Below, piece after piece: positions 1 to 6,644 of a DNA stretch of 18,159 bases. The notes under the pieces are model-generated. The model made no database searches, was not told the DNA's origin, and saw only the letters and a list, made by a program, of their open reading frames with translations. The DNA is from Alphaproteobacteria bacterium UBA3773. Its GTDB lineage: Bacteria > Pseudomonadota > Alphaproteobacteria > RF32 > CAG-239. Where the stretch lies: assembly GCA_002372275.1 (NCBI GenBank), contig DFFP01000033.1:1-18159 (forward strand). Reading direction: 5' to 3'. The position numbers and the translations under genes were made by a program. Within the stretch, counting starts at the first letter, position 1, and each line of letters opens with the position of its first letter.

Positions 1-1031
1 AAAGTACCGATTTGGTTAACTTTGACTAAAATGGAGTTAGCCACACCTTTTTCAATACCCATTGCCAAGCGTTTCGGATTTGTCACAAACAAGTCATCAC
101 CAACGAGCTGAATGCGTGAACCCAACGTGTCGGTAAGCATTTTCCAGCCTTCCCAATCATCTTCGGCCATACCGTCTTCAATTGAGAAAATCGGGAATTT
201 ATCACATAAGCCTTTATAGTATTCAACCATCTGAGCTGATGTATAAGATTTGCCTTCGCCCTTCATTTCATATTTACCGTTTTCATAAAATTCAGATGAA
301 GCGGCATCAAGTGCGATATAAACGTCAACGCCTGGTTTATATCCGGCATCCGAAATAGCTTTAACGATAAATGTCAAAGCTTCTTCAGCTGTTTTCAGAT
401 TCGGTGCAAATCCGCCTTCGTCACCGACGTTTGTATTTTGACCGGCAGCTTTAAGATTTTTCTTTAATGTATGAAAAATTTCAGCACCCCAGCGAATAGC
501 TTCTTTAATAGAGCTTGCACCAATCGGCGCAATCATAAATTCTTGAACATCAATCGGGTTATCTGCGTGTTTACCGCCGTTTAAGATGTTCATCATCGGA
601 ACCGGAAGTGTTCTGGCCATTGTACCGCCCAAATAGCGATAAAGCGGCAAGCCTGCTTCTTCAGCCATGGCTTTTGCATTAGCGAGCGAAACGGCGAGAA
701 TCGCATTGGCACCGAGTTTTCCTTTATTTTCGGTTCCATCTAATTTAATCATTTCTTCATCAAGAGCGATTTGATCATCTGCATCAAGCCCTGCTAAAGC
801 ATCATAAATTTCGTTATTCACATGATCAACGGCTTGCAACACACCTTTTCCCATATAACGTTTTGCATCACCGTCACGCAGTTCCACCGCTTCGTGAACA
901 CCTGTTGAGGCCCCGCTTGGAACAGCTGCTCTGCCAAACGCACCGCTTTGTAAAACCACATCAGCTTCAACGGTCGGATTACCGCGTGAATCTAAAATTT
1001 CTCTTGCATGAATATCAACAATGGCACTCAT
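1..1031 (-). CDS. eno: Enolase, C-terminus cut off by window edge
   Basis: This is phosphopyruvate hydratase, the cytoplasmic glycolytic enzyme that interconverts 2-phosphoglycerate and phosphoenolpyruvate, also a common RNA-degradosome partner in Proteobacteria. The start ATG (1031-1029) is preceded by the ribosome site AGGGAGT (1044-1038). The translation opens MSAIVDIHAREILDSRGNPT, the canonical enolase N-terminus. It continues through PSGASTG (substrate loop), GDEGGFAPNL (with the acid/base Glu) and SIEDGMAEDDW (metal ligands), and reaches ILVKVNQIGTL, which carries the catalytic Lys, where the window ends. About 343 residues are visible of the roughly 425-430 usual for bacteria. It is divergent from the dCMP deaminase. 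No defect is visible. Confidence 0.98.
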   Translation of the reverse strand, partial: MSAIVDIHAREILDSRGNPTVEADVVLQSGAFGRAAVPSGASTGVHEAVELRDGDAKRYMGKGVLQAVDHVNNEIYDALAGLDADDQIALDEEMIKLDGTENKGKLGANAILAVSLANAKAMAEEAGLPLYRYLGGTMARTLPVPMMNILNGGKHADNPIDVQEFMIAPIGASSIKEAIRWGAEIFHTLKKNLKAAGQNTNVGDEGGFAPNLKTAEEALTFIVKAISDAGYKPGVDVYIALDAASSEFYENGKYEMKGEGKSYTSAQMVEYYKGLCDKFPIFSIEDGMAEDDWEGWKMLTDTLGSRIQLVGDDLFVTNPKRLAMGIEKGVANSILVKVNQIGT

Positions 1032-1077
1032 AAGAAAACTCCCTAAAAAATTAAAATTAAACTCGTGCTTAAAGTGA

Positions 1078-1097
1078 GACTTTTTGAGCCAAAAGTC
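1078..1097. other. Inverted repeat in the eno/deaminase divergent region
   Basis: A perfect 7-bp inverted repeat, GACTTTT (1078-1084) and AAAAGTC (1091-1097), with a 6-base centre, lies between the two divergent starts. A TTGACT reading leftward (1099-1094) could be a -35 element for eno, but I see no convincing -10 at the right spacing. It may be an operator or a chance hairpin. Confidence 0.3.
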
Positions 1098-1167
1098 AAG
1101 AACTTTAGTCTTTTTTTAATAAAAATCTTTTATTTTGGTATTGGAAAAAAATCCGAGGAGGACAAAT

Positions 1168-1620
1168 ATGTTTTCAGATAAATGGAACAAACGTTTTATG
1201 GAACTTGCTTTTATGGTCGCTTCGTGGTCCAAAGATCCGTCGACCAAAACGGGGGCGGTGATTGTCGGTCCCGATAAAGAGATTCGCTCCACCGGCTACA
1301 ACGGTCCGGTCCGAGGCGTTAACGACGAGGTTAAAGAACGTTTGGAACGTCCGACGAAATATGATTTTTTCGAGCATGCCGAGCGTAACGCCTTATATAA
1401 TGCCTGCTTAACGGGTGTATCGGTCAAAGGGTGCACCATGTTTGCCACACACGCCCCTTGCGTTGATTGCGCCAGAGCCATTATTCAATCAGGCATTCAA
1501 ACGGTGATTACAAACAAAATCGTCATTGATGAAACAACGCCCAAAAACACGTGGCGCGACAAACTTTCAGTTTCGGCTCAAATGTTCAAAGAAGCCGGCG
1601 TCGAATATATCGAACTATAG
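1168..1620 (+). CDS. dCMP/cytidine deaminase family protein (ComEB-like)
   Basis: This is a zinc-dependent deaminase of the deoxycytidylate deaminase family, expected to convert dCMP to dUMP and so feed dTMP synthesis. The metal-binding and catalytic residues are all present: H70-A-E72 in HAERNA, and P97-C98-V-D-C101 in PCVDC. The ATG at 1168 is chosen, giving 150 residues, because an excellent Shine-Dalgarno GAGGAGGA (1155-1162) sits 5 bases upstream; an upstream TTG at 1135 in the same frame has no comparable site. The length is typical of the family. The substrate is inferred from family resemblance; a related nucleotide or tRNA deaminase role is less likely because the sequence is closest to dCMP deaminases. 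It stops with TAG. Confidence 0.88.
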   Translation: MFSDKWNKRFMELAFMVASWSKDPSTKTGAVIVGPDKEIRSTGYNGPVRGVNDEVKERLERPTKYDFFEHAERNALYNACLTGVSVKGCTMFATHAPCVDCARAIIQSGIQTVITNKIVIDETTPKNTWRDKLSVSAQMFKEAGVEYIEL

Positions 1621-1663
1621 AACTTTAAGAACTTTTTTTATTTTATCCGTACTTTAAATACTC

Positions 1664-1683
1664 TGGAATGAAACTATATTCCA
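1664..1683. other. Inverted repeat upstream of the response regulator
   Basis: TGGAAT (1664-1669) and ATTCCA (1678-1683) form a perfect 6-bp inverted repeat with an 8-base centre. It ends 32 bp before the regulator start, a position where an autoregulatory operator or a leader hairpin would lie. There is no independent support. Confidence 0.25.
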
Positions 1684-1715
1684 AAACATCAATTATATCC
1701 GCTTGGAGAAAAAAC

Positions 1716-2324
1716 ATGAAAATTTTAATTGCGGACGACCATGCACTTTTCAGAGACTATTTATCAAAATATATTCTAACTCTAAAACCGGAAAGCATCA
1801 TTTTACAACTTTCGGATTTAGCGCAGAGCTTCAAATTACTGCAAAAAGAAAAAATCGATATGTTTATTTTTGATATCGACATGCTTGGTTCAAACGGTGT
1901 ATCAGACATTAAAAAAATACAATCACTGTCGCCTGAAACAAAAATTGTTGTTTTGTCTTTAACCGAAGACATTCACCAAATCAAAAAGCTGCTTGAGACG
2001 GATATTACGGGTTATATTCCGCGCAGCACCGATCTTGATATACTCAAAAACGCTTTTTTTCAAATTTTACAAGGAAACACCTATATTCCGGAATTTTTAA
2101 AAGAAGCTGAACCTGTGTGTAAAACGGGGCAAAAATTTTTAACAAACCGCCAATCTCAAGTTTTAGATTTGATTGCCGAAGGCAAATCGAACAAACAAAT
2201 TGCCTATGAAATGGGCGTTTCTGAGGCAACGGTCAAACTTCATATCAATGCGCTTTTGCGCTCACTTAAAGTCAGCAACCGAACAGAGGCCGTCATCACC
2301 GCGCAAAAAATAGGCCTAATATAA
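1716..2324 (+). CDS. NarL/FixJ-family response regulator, orphan
   Basis: This is a two-domain transcriptional regulator of 202 residues. Residues 1-120 form a receiver domain with the acidic pair D7-D8 (IADDH), a phospho-acceptor D53 (FIFDIDM) and S81/T83 at the switch position (VVLSLTED). Residues about 138-200 form a LuxR-type helix-turn-helix (LTNRQSQVLDLIAEGKSNKQ, then IAYEMGVSEATVKLHINALL). The start at 1716 is chosen because TTGGAGAA (1703-1710) precedes it and MKILIADD is the normal receiver start; an in-frame ATG at 1668 would add 16 residues with no homology. The usually invariant receiver Lys (in GYLxK) is Arg103 here (GYIPRS). No sensor kinase gene is adjacent, so the signal and targets are unknown. 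Confidence 0.9.
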   Translation: MKILIADDHALFRDYLSKYILTLKPESIILQLSDLAQSFKLLQKEKIDMFIFDIDMLGSNGVSDIKKIQSLSPETKIVVLSLTEDIHQIKKLLETDITGYIPRSTDLDILKNAFFQILQGNTYIPEFLKEAEPVCKTGQKFLTNRQSQVLDLIAEGKSNKQIAYEMGVSEATVKLHINALLRSLKVSNRTEAVITAQKIGLI

Positions 2325-2336
2325 AAAACCAAAGTT

Positions 2337-2963
2337 CTATTCACAAAAATCAACAATTTCGGCCCGCACTTCAGAAAGACCTGTTTTTTTCTCGGAACTT
2401 GTTTTTAAAACGGTTACATGCGCGGCCGGATGTTTTTCAAGCGCGCGCTCAATACTTTCAGCCGTTTTCGTGCATTCCAAAGCTGAAACTTTATCTGTTT
2501 TTGTTAAAACAATCTGATAGGGCACCGCGTTTGTATCCAGCTCTTTCATCATCTCTTCATCAGAGGCTTTAAGCCCTATTCTGCTATCAATGAGCAAAAA
2601 GACGCGCCTTAAATTCGGACGCCCTCTCAAATACATCCTCAAAACCTTTTGCCAGCGCTCCACTTCTTTTACAGGTGCTTTGGCGTATCCGTAACCCGGC
2701 AAATCAACCAGATAAATTTTGCCTAAAAAATCAAAATAGTTCAGTTGTTGTGTCCGCCCCGGCGTTGAAGAAGTTTTTGCAATATCCCGACGCGAAAAAA
2801 GTGCATTCAAAAGGCTCGATTTGCCGACATTTGATCGCCCTAAAAAGGCCACCTCATTTTTATCGGGCGGCGGCAGTTGCACCAAATCAGCCACCGAAAG
2901 CATAAACCGGCACGGCGTCTTAAAAAGTTGATCGGCAGCTTCGAGACGGGCATTATCTGTCAT
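2337..2963 (-). CDS. engB: Ribosome biogenesis GTPase EngB (YihA/YsxC)
   Basis: This is a TRAFAC-class GTPase required for maturation of the large ribosomal subunit. All G motifs can be read in order: G1 GRSNVGKSS (from residue 42), G2 SSTPGRTQ, G3 DLPGYG, G4 TKTD, and a G5-like TSSEKKTG. The length of 208 residues is normal. Its ATG overlaps the stop of yidC by one base (TAATG at 2965-2961), so translation is probably coupled to yidC. The yidC-engB order is the one commonly found in Alphaproteobacteria, usually followed by argB. Here the next gene is instead the convergent response regulator, only 12 bp away. It stops with TAG. Confidence 0.97.
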   Translation of the reverse strand: MTDNARLEAADQLFKTPCRFMLSVADLVQLPPPDKNEVAFLGRSNVGKSSLLNALFSRRDIAKTSSTPGRTQQLNYFDFLGKIYLVDLPGYGYAKAPVKEVERWQKVLRMYLRGRPNLRRVFLLIDSRIGLKASDEEMMKELDTNAVPYQIVLTKTDKVSALECTKTAESIERALEKHPAAHVTVLKTSSEKKTGLSEVRAEIVDFCE

Positions 2964-4639
2964 TATTTCACACCGTTTTTAAGCATAATTGCTTTTTGCT
3001 GCAAGATGGATAAAATATTGCTTAATGTCCAATAAATCACAAGTCCCGAGGCAAATCGACCGAGCATCAGCGTGAAAATAAAGGGCATCATGGCAAACAT
3101 TCTGGCCTGATCTTTATTGGCAGGTGCCGGATTTAATTTTTGTTGGGCCCACATGGTCAGTCCCATCAAAATCGGCCAAATACCAATATCAAACACACTT
3201 AAAACAGACGGCAGCGGAATATGCGACCAAACCGAAATTGTCAAAGGGTCAGGCGCCGATAAATCCTTAATCCACCCGATAAACGGTGCATGCCTGATTT
3301 CAATTGAAATATTCAAAACCTTATAAAGCGAAAAGAAAATCGGAATCTGAATAAGCATCGGCAAACACCCCGCCGCCGGATTAACTTTTTCTTTTTTATA
3401 AAGTTCCAACGTTCTTTGTTGCAAGGCCAGTTTATCATCTTTATATTTTTCCTGCAACGCGACCACTTTCGGCTGCAATTTTTTCATCTTCGACATATTT
3501 TCATAAGATTTATTTGCCATCGGAAAAACGGCCAATCTCAAGAGGGCTGCAAAAACCAAAATGGCCCAGCCCATATTACCGATCAGATGATATAAAAAGT
3601 CCAAAATATAGAAAAACGGTTTAGTTAAAAAGTAATACCACCCGAAATCGATTGCCAAATCAAATTTTTCGATTTTATTTTCTTTTGTATAGCGGTCTAA
3701 AAGCTTAATTTCTTTCGCGCCTGCAAAAAAGCGAACCTGATTTGTTTTTTCTTCGCCGTTTTGAAGCGTGACTTGCCCGCCTCGATAATCAATTTGATAA
3801 TTTTGATTCCCGTTATTTGACAAGCGAAGTGTTTGTTCGCCGTTTCCTTGAAGAATAAAAGAGGTCAGCCAATATCTGTCTGAAAAACCGGCCCAAATAT
3901 TTTTTCCTTTAAATGTTTTTTCTTTATTTTCTTTAATTTCGCTGAGCTTAATTTCTTTTGAATCTCCGTCAATCACGGCGCTGATGCCTTCGTGCACGAC
4001 GCCTCTTGAATTTTGAGCGTTTTCATCATAGGTGCGGTTAATTCGCCCGTAAGGAAAAATCGTGATAGATTTGCCGGATCTGTTTTGAATTTGATCTGTT
4101 ATGGTCATTAAATAATGGTCATCAAGTTCAATGGTGCGCGTATATTGAACGCCCTTGCCGTTATCCCAAACCAAAACAAGCGGATTTGAGGGAGAAAGAA
4201 CATTTGTATTTGCCCTCCACAAACTTTGAGCACCCGGCACAACGGTCTCATCATCCGATAAAAAGCCGAAATCGGCAAAATAGGGCGTTTTTGTCCCGTT
4301 TGGCATTAAAAGCTCCACTTTTGGACTTTTTTCATCAAGTGTTTGATTATATTTCAACAGCGTTAAATAATCAAAACGCGCCCCTTTCAAGCGAACACGT
4401 CCTTGAATGTTTTCAGATAAAATTTCAACACCTTGATCTTCTTTGACGGCCTCCTCTGCCGTTTCAAAATGGGAGGCCTTAAAATCACTCAAATCTTCCT
4501 GCGGCTTTTCAATCAAAACTTCTTTAGCATCATCATTTTTGACTGCCGTCGGAACCGGTGCAAAAAAGTGATTGACCCCGAAAATAACAAACACGGATAA
4601 AATAATGGCTAAATATAAATTTTTTGTTTCTTCTTTCAT
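2963..4639 (-). CDS. yidC: Membrane protein insertase YidC
   Basis: This is the Oxa1/YidC-family insertase, which folds and inserts inner-membrane proteins alone or with SecYEG. It has 558 residues, the usual Gram-negative length. An N-terminal membrane segment (about 6-25) is followed by a large periplasmic domain (about 30-335) and then the conserved insertase core. The core includes LLRLAVFP with the hydrophilic-groove Arg at 368, KMKKLQPK (coiled cytoplasmic loop) and NPAAGCLPMLIQIPIFFSLY. Later membrane segments lie around WPILMGLTMW and FIFTLMLGRFASGLVIYWTL. The ATG at 4639-4637 has only a weak ribosome site (AAGG). It is co-transcribed with engB. The rpmH and rnpA genes that often precede yidC are absent; a repeat cluster takes their place. 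Confidence 0.98.
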   Translation of the reverse strand: MKEETKNLYLAIILSVFVIFGVNHFFAPVPTAVKNDDAKEVLIEKPQEDLSDFKASHFETAEEAVKEDQGVEILSENIQGRVRLKGARFDYLTLLKYNQTLDEKSPKVELLMPNGTKTPYFADFGFLSDDETVVPGAQSLWRANTNVLSPSNPLVLVWDNGKGVQYTRTIELDDHYLMTITDQIQNRSGKSITIFPYGRINRTYDENAQNSRGVVHEGISAVIDGDSKEIKLSEIKENKEKTFKGKNIWAGFSDRYWLTSFILQGNGEQTLRLSNNGNQNYQIDYRGGQVTLQNGEEKTNQVRFFAGAKEIKLLDRYTKENKIEKFDLAIDFGWYYFLTKPFFYILDFLYHLIGNMGWAILVFAALLRLAVFPMANKSYENMSKMKKLQPKVVALQEKYKDDKLALQQRTLELYKKEKVNPAAGCLPMLIQIPIFFSLYKVLNISIEIRHAPFIGWIKDLSAPDPLTISVWSHIPLPSVLSVFDIGIWPILMGLTMWAQQKLNPAPANKDQARMFAMMPFIFTLMLGRFASGLVIYWTLSNILSILQQKAIMLKNGVK

Positions 4640-4742
4640 CTGAAAAAAACCTTTTTTTAAGCGTCAAAACAATTTTTTTCTTTTAATTCATATTTTTTTT
4701 AATTTCAAGCCTTTATTTTTCTCTTTCCGTCACCCCTTTCCT

Positions 4743-4786
4743 GTCATGCCTGCTTTGCTTTTTTTTAAGCAAAGCGTTAGGCATCT
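4743..4786. repeat. GTCAT-type palindromic module
   Basis: The module runs from GTCATGCCTG to TTAGGCATCT. An inner hairpin pairs CTTTGCTT with AAGCAAAG across a T-run. Its right half (TTTTTTTTAAGCAAAGCG, then AGCATCTCAT-like sequence) recurs at 17975-18005. Confidence 0.65.
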
Positions 4787-4813
4787 CATAAAATAAACCG
4801 TCCTTTTTTTTCT

Positions 4814-4874
4814 GTCACCCCTGGAATCGCAGATCGGCAACGCCAACACGGCTTGCCGTGCAAGTTAGGGGTCT
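4814..4874. repeat. GTCAC-type palindromic module
   Basis: The ends GTCACCCCT and AGGGGTCT are complementary at the CCCCT/AGGGG core. The interior carries a second hairpin, ACGGCTTGCCGT. Confidence 0.6.
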
Positions 4875-4931
4875 AAAAAAACATTATCCAGAAGCTTTTA
4901 GGCCAAAGAATCCATTCCTTATCCTTAACCC

Positions 4932-4971
4932 GTCATTGCGAGGAGCGCCTCTTGGCGTGACGTCGCAATCC
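4932..4971. repeat. GTCATTGCGAGGAGC-type palindromic module
   Basis: It begins GTCATTGCGAGGAGCG and ends CGTCGCAATCC, with ATTGCGA pairing with TCGCAAT. An imperfect second copy lies at 6205-6246. It is preceded by the linker CCATTCCTTATCCTTAACC shared with other modules. Confidence 0.75.
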
Positions 4972-4991
4972 ATTCTTTATAAAAAACAATT

Positions 4992-5019
4992 GTCATTTAA
5001 GAGCGCAAGCGAAGAATCT
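4992..5019. repeat. Short GTCAT-type palindromic module
   Basis: It runs from GTCATTTAAGAGCG to CGAAGAATCT, with a short imperfect stem and the usual AATCT end, followed by ATTCCTTATT, a piece of the common linker. Confidence 0.5.
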
Positions 5020-5030
5020 ATTCCTTATTT

Positions 5031-5202
5031 GTCCTCCCCCTTGAGGGGCGTGAGCATATAAAATGCCTTAAATGGCATTTTATAGCGCAAACGGCGCAGT
5101 TTGTTTACTTGAGCAAGGAAGCGTACAAGCTTTCCGCAGCGAAATTAACAAACAAGTGACCGAAGAGAGTACCAGCTCTCTAGGAGGTACGGAGAGGGTG
5201 AC
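5031..5202. repeat. MITE-like element with imperfect terminal inverted repeats
   Basis: The left end TTGTCCTCCCC (from 5029) and the right end GAGAGGGTGACAA (to 5204) are imperfect inverted copies. Inside is a perfect 11-bp inverted repeat, TATAAAATGCC (5057-5067) and GGCATTTTATA (5074-5084), with a 6-base loop. GTTTGTTTACTTG and its near-complement AACAAACAAG add a second internal pairing. No open frame is supported. It is larger than the other modules and ends 19 bp from the stop of the BspA-like pseudogene. Confidence 0.5.
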
Positions 5203-5221
5203 AATAATATTATCCTTACCT

Positions 5222-6184
5222 TTACCGATATTTCAGCTTAAACGTATTTTTATTATCCTTCACAAGTACGCTTGCTTCCTCAACCGTCAAAATTCTTTTT
5301 CCTTGTAAACCTATTAACTTTCCATTTGCATCATAAATTGCAATCGAACCATCAGTCCCATACACAAAACTTTGAAGCATATTCCCTTTTCCGTCATATT
5401 TTCCAATTATATTTCCTTTTTCATCATACCTTTCCGTATTATCAAAATTCCAGTTTTCTATAATATTTCCATCAGCGTCATATTTATAATAACCTGTATC
5501 ATAATATTCTATAACAACTTTACCGTTTTCATCCAAAATTTTGTTGGTAAAATTAACTTTATTTCCTAATCTGTTACCCTAAAGAGAATTCCCAAAACTA
5601 TCTCTGCAATCTTCTGGATTTGAGCTTTTACAAACAACGGTTAAACTTCCCGGAGCCAAATACTGCCCTGACCATTTATAAAAAGCATTATCATTAAAGG
5701 TAACGGACGAGCTGTTTGGAACAATTAATGTCAGTGGCGCAGTTGAACTTGCACAAGCTATCGTCTGCGACCCTATTGTTAAATCAGATGAATTAATTTC
5801 GATTGTTCCAAAATTTAAATAAAATCCCGTACTACTCCCAAAGTTTTTGAGTGTACTCGGTAACACAAATTTTCCCTCCGGTGCCCCGACACTTTGAATA
5901 GTATGCGCATTCGTCTTCGAATCAAATTTAATCTCTTCAATTCCTTCTGAAACAATCACATTTGTCACAGAACCGGATAAATTATATTTTGTATTAACAA
6001 TGCTAATCGCTCGCCCTTCCGGATTATTCCAATCTTTGACGGAATAAGTCAAAGTACCGTCTTTATACGTATACCAACAATTATCCCCGCAATTTCCTTG
6101 ATCGGCAGCAAATACTCGCAAATATGCTATATTTGTAAGCAAAATTCCCATCATTAAAGTCTTTATAAATTTATTTATTTTCAT
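5222..6184 (-). pseudogene. Secreted BspA-like/YD-repeat surface protein, interrupted by in-frame TAG
   Basis: The first part (6184-5579, 201 residues) starts with a strong ribosome site (AAGGAG, 6199-6194) and a signal peptide with likely cleavage after RVFA. It continues CGDNCWYTYKDGTLTYS, the entry motif of BspA-like leucine-rich surface proteins, then irregular beta-rich repeats. It stops at TAG (5581-5579). The same frame then reads on without another stop for 118 codons to TAA at 5222-5224. That part carries short YD-type repeats (YKYDADGNII, ERYDEKGNIIGKYDGKGN, AIYDANGKLIG) and the ending GKRILTVEEAS...FKLKYR. One nonsense change therefore divides a gene of about 319 residues. A restart at TTG 5536 is possible but has no ribosome site or signal peptide. 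Read-through is the alternative, but TAG is a normal stop elsewhere here. Confidence 0.75.
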
Positions 6185-6204
6185 GAGTTTTTTCTCCTTA
6201 AACC

Positions 6205-6246
6205 GTCATTGTGAGGAGAAAACCTAAGTTTTCGACGTCGCAATCC
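6205..6246. repeat. GTCATTGTGAGGAG-type palindromic module
   Basis: This is the second copy of the module at 4932-4971: GTCATTGTGAGGAG at the left, GACGTCGCAATCC at the right, and an AAAACCTAAGTTTT inner hairpin. It begins only five bases from the ribosome site of the BspA-like gene, so it lies in that gene's 5' leader. Confidence 0.7.
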
Positions 6247-6264
6247 ATTCCTTATTTTATTATT

Positions 6265-6292
6265 GTCATTCTCAAGCTTTTCTCGAGAATCC
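6265..6292. repeat. Short GTCAT-type palindromic module
   Basis: It runs from GTCATTCTC to GAGAATCC around AAGCTTTTCTC; ATTCTC pairs with GAGAAT. It is joined to the preceding module by ATTCCTTATTTTATT. Confidence 0.6.
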
Positions 6293-6301
6293 ACATAAAA
6301 A

Positions 6302-6328
6302 TTAAAACCGCCTTCAAAAAAAAGCGGT
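6302..6328 (-). terminator. Probable intrinsic terminator of the structured RNA
   Basis: On the minus strand ACCGC and GCGGT (plus 6324-6328 and 6307-6311) pair across a T-rich loop and are followed by TTTTAAT. The U-tract is short, so termination may be partial and some transcripts may enter the BspA-like gene. Confidence 0.5.
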
Positions 6329-6552
6329 CGGAGAGTTCATCAATCATGTTGTAGGAAATGACTCCCAAAGCCTTTAGAAAAATCCTGAACATTCGCTTTG
6401 GGCTCCCCGAACCAAATACCCGGGGATAAATTGCTTTCCTTTTAAAATAAAAAGGACAGCACCGTTTGCAGTGTTATCCATCACTGCCTACAACAAGAGC
6501 CGATGAAAGCTCCGCGCCTCTTTTCAGGCACTCGATATTTTTTAGGTATCGT
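6302..6552 (-). ncRNA. Candidate structured RNA of about 250 nt, family not recognised
   Basis: I see no reading frame here but strong nested pairing. Plus-strand coordinates of the helices are: 6330-6341 with 6502-6513 (GGAG-AG-TTCATC / GATGAA-AG-CTCC, a 2x2 internal loop); 6347-6355 with 6487-6495 (nine pairs, TGTTGTAGG); then four hairpins inside: CCCAAAGC 6364-6371/6395-6402, CCCCG 6405-6409/6421-6425, TCCTTTT 6438-6444/6450-6456 and CAGTG 6469-6473/6482-6486. A further hairpin, CGATA 6533-6537/TATCG 6547-6551, would sit at the RNA 5' end. A possible long-range pairing joins CCTGAA (6384-6389), in the loop of the first hairpin, to TTCAGG (6523-6528). Promoter and terminator both point to the minus strand. 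I could not match it to 6S, tmRNA, RNase P or SRP RNA. It could also act as a long leader of the BspA-like gene. Confidence 0.6.
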
Positions 6553-6558
6553 ATATTT

Positions 6559-6587
6559 ATGGTAGAAGATTTATCATCAAAAGTCAA
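6559..6587 (-). promoter_or_regulatory. Sigma-70-type promoter for the structured RNA
   Basis: Read on the minus strand, TTGACT (plus 6587-6582) and TACCAT (6564-6559) are separated by exactly 17 bases. They place the start near 6552, right at the terminal CGATA/TATCG hairpin. The -35 matches the consensus at five of six positions and the -10 at four of six. Confidence 0.6.
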
Positions 6588-6644
6588 TATCACTTTTGGC
6601 ATAAAAAAGCGGATTGATTAAATTAAAATGGAAAGCTTTTGCTT

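Larger units (their letters stand above)
4640..5221. other. Non-coding region packed with palindromic repeats
   Basis: No believable gene lies in these 582 bases; the short open frames have no ribosome site or family resemblance. The first ~90 bases are AT-rich and presumably hold the yidC promoter, although no clear -35/-10 pair is visible. From 4743 onward the region is a chain of five palindromic modules, listed separately. Confidence 0.7.

Noticed and set aside
1135..1167. TTG start of the dCMP deaminase giving 161 residues
   Set aside because: The ATG at 1168 has a near-perfect ribosome site five bases upstream, and the family begins at that point; the extra 11 residues overlap the ribosome site itself.
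4858..5308. Short plus-strand open frames across the repeat region
   Set aside because: They run through palindromic repeats, lack ribosome sites and have no recognisable protein features; one also runs into the opposite-strand BspA-like gene.
5579..5581. TAG as a recoded sense codon in this genome
   Set aside because: TAG terminates at least four intact genes in the window (1618-1620, 2339-2337, 6647-6645, 11608-11610) at normal protein lengths, so general recoding is unlikely.
6302..6552. 6S RNA, tmRNA, RNase P RNA or SRP RNA
   Set aside because: No GAGGAAAGUCC-type RNase P core, no tmRNA tag ending in an Ala-Ala stop or T-loop, and no SRP GGAAGCAGC-type loop are seen. The four-hairpin multibranch interior does not fit the single long hairpin of 6S RNA.
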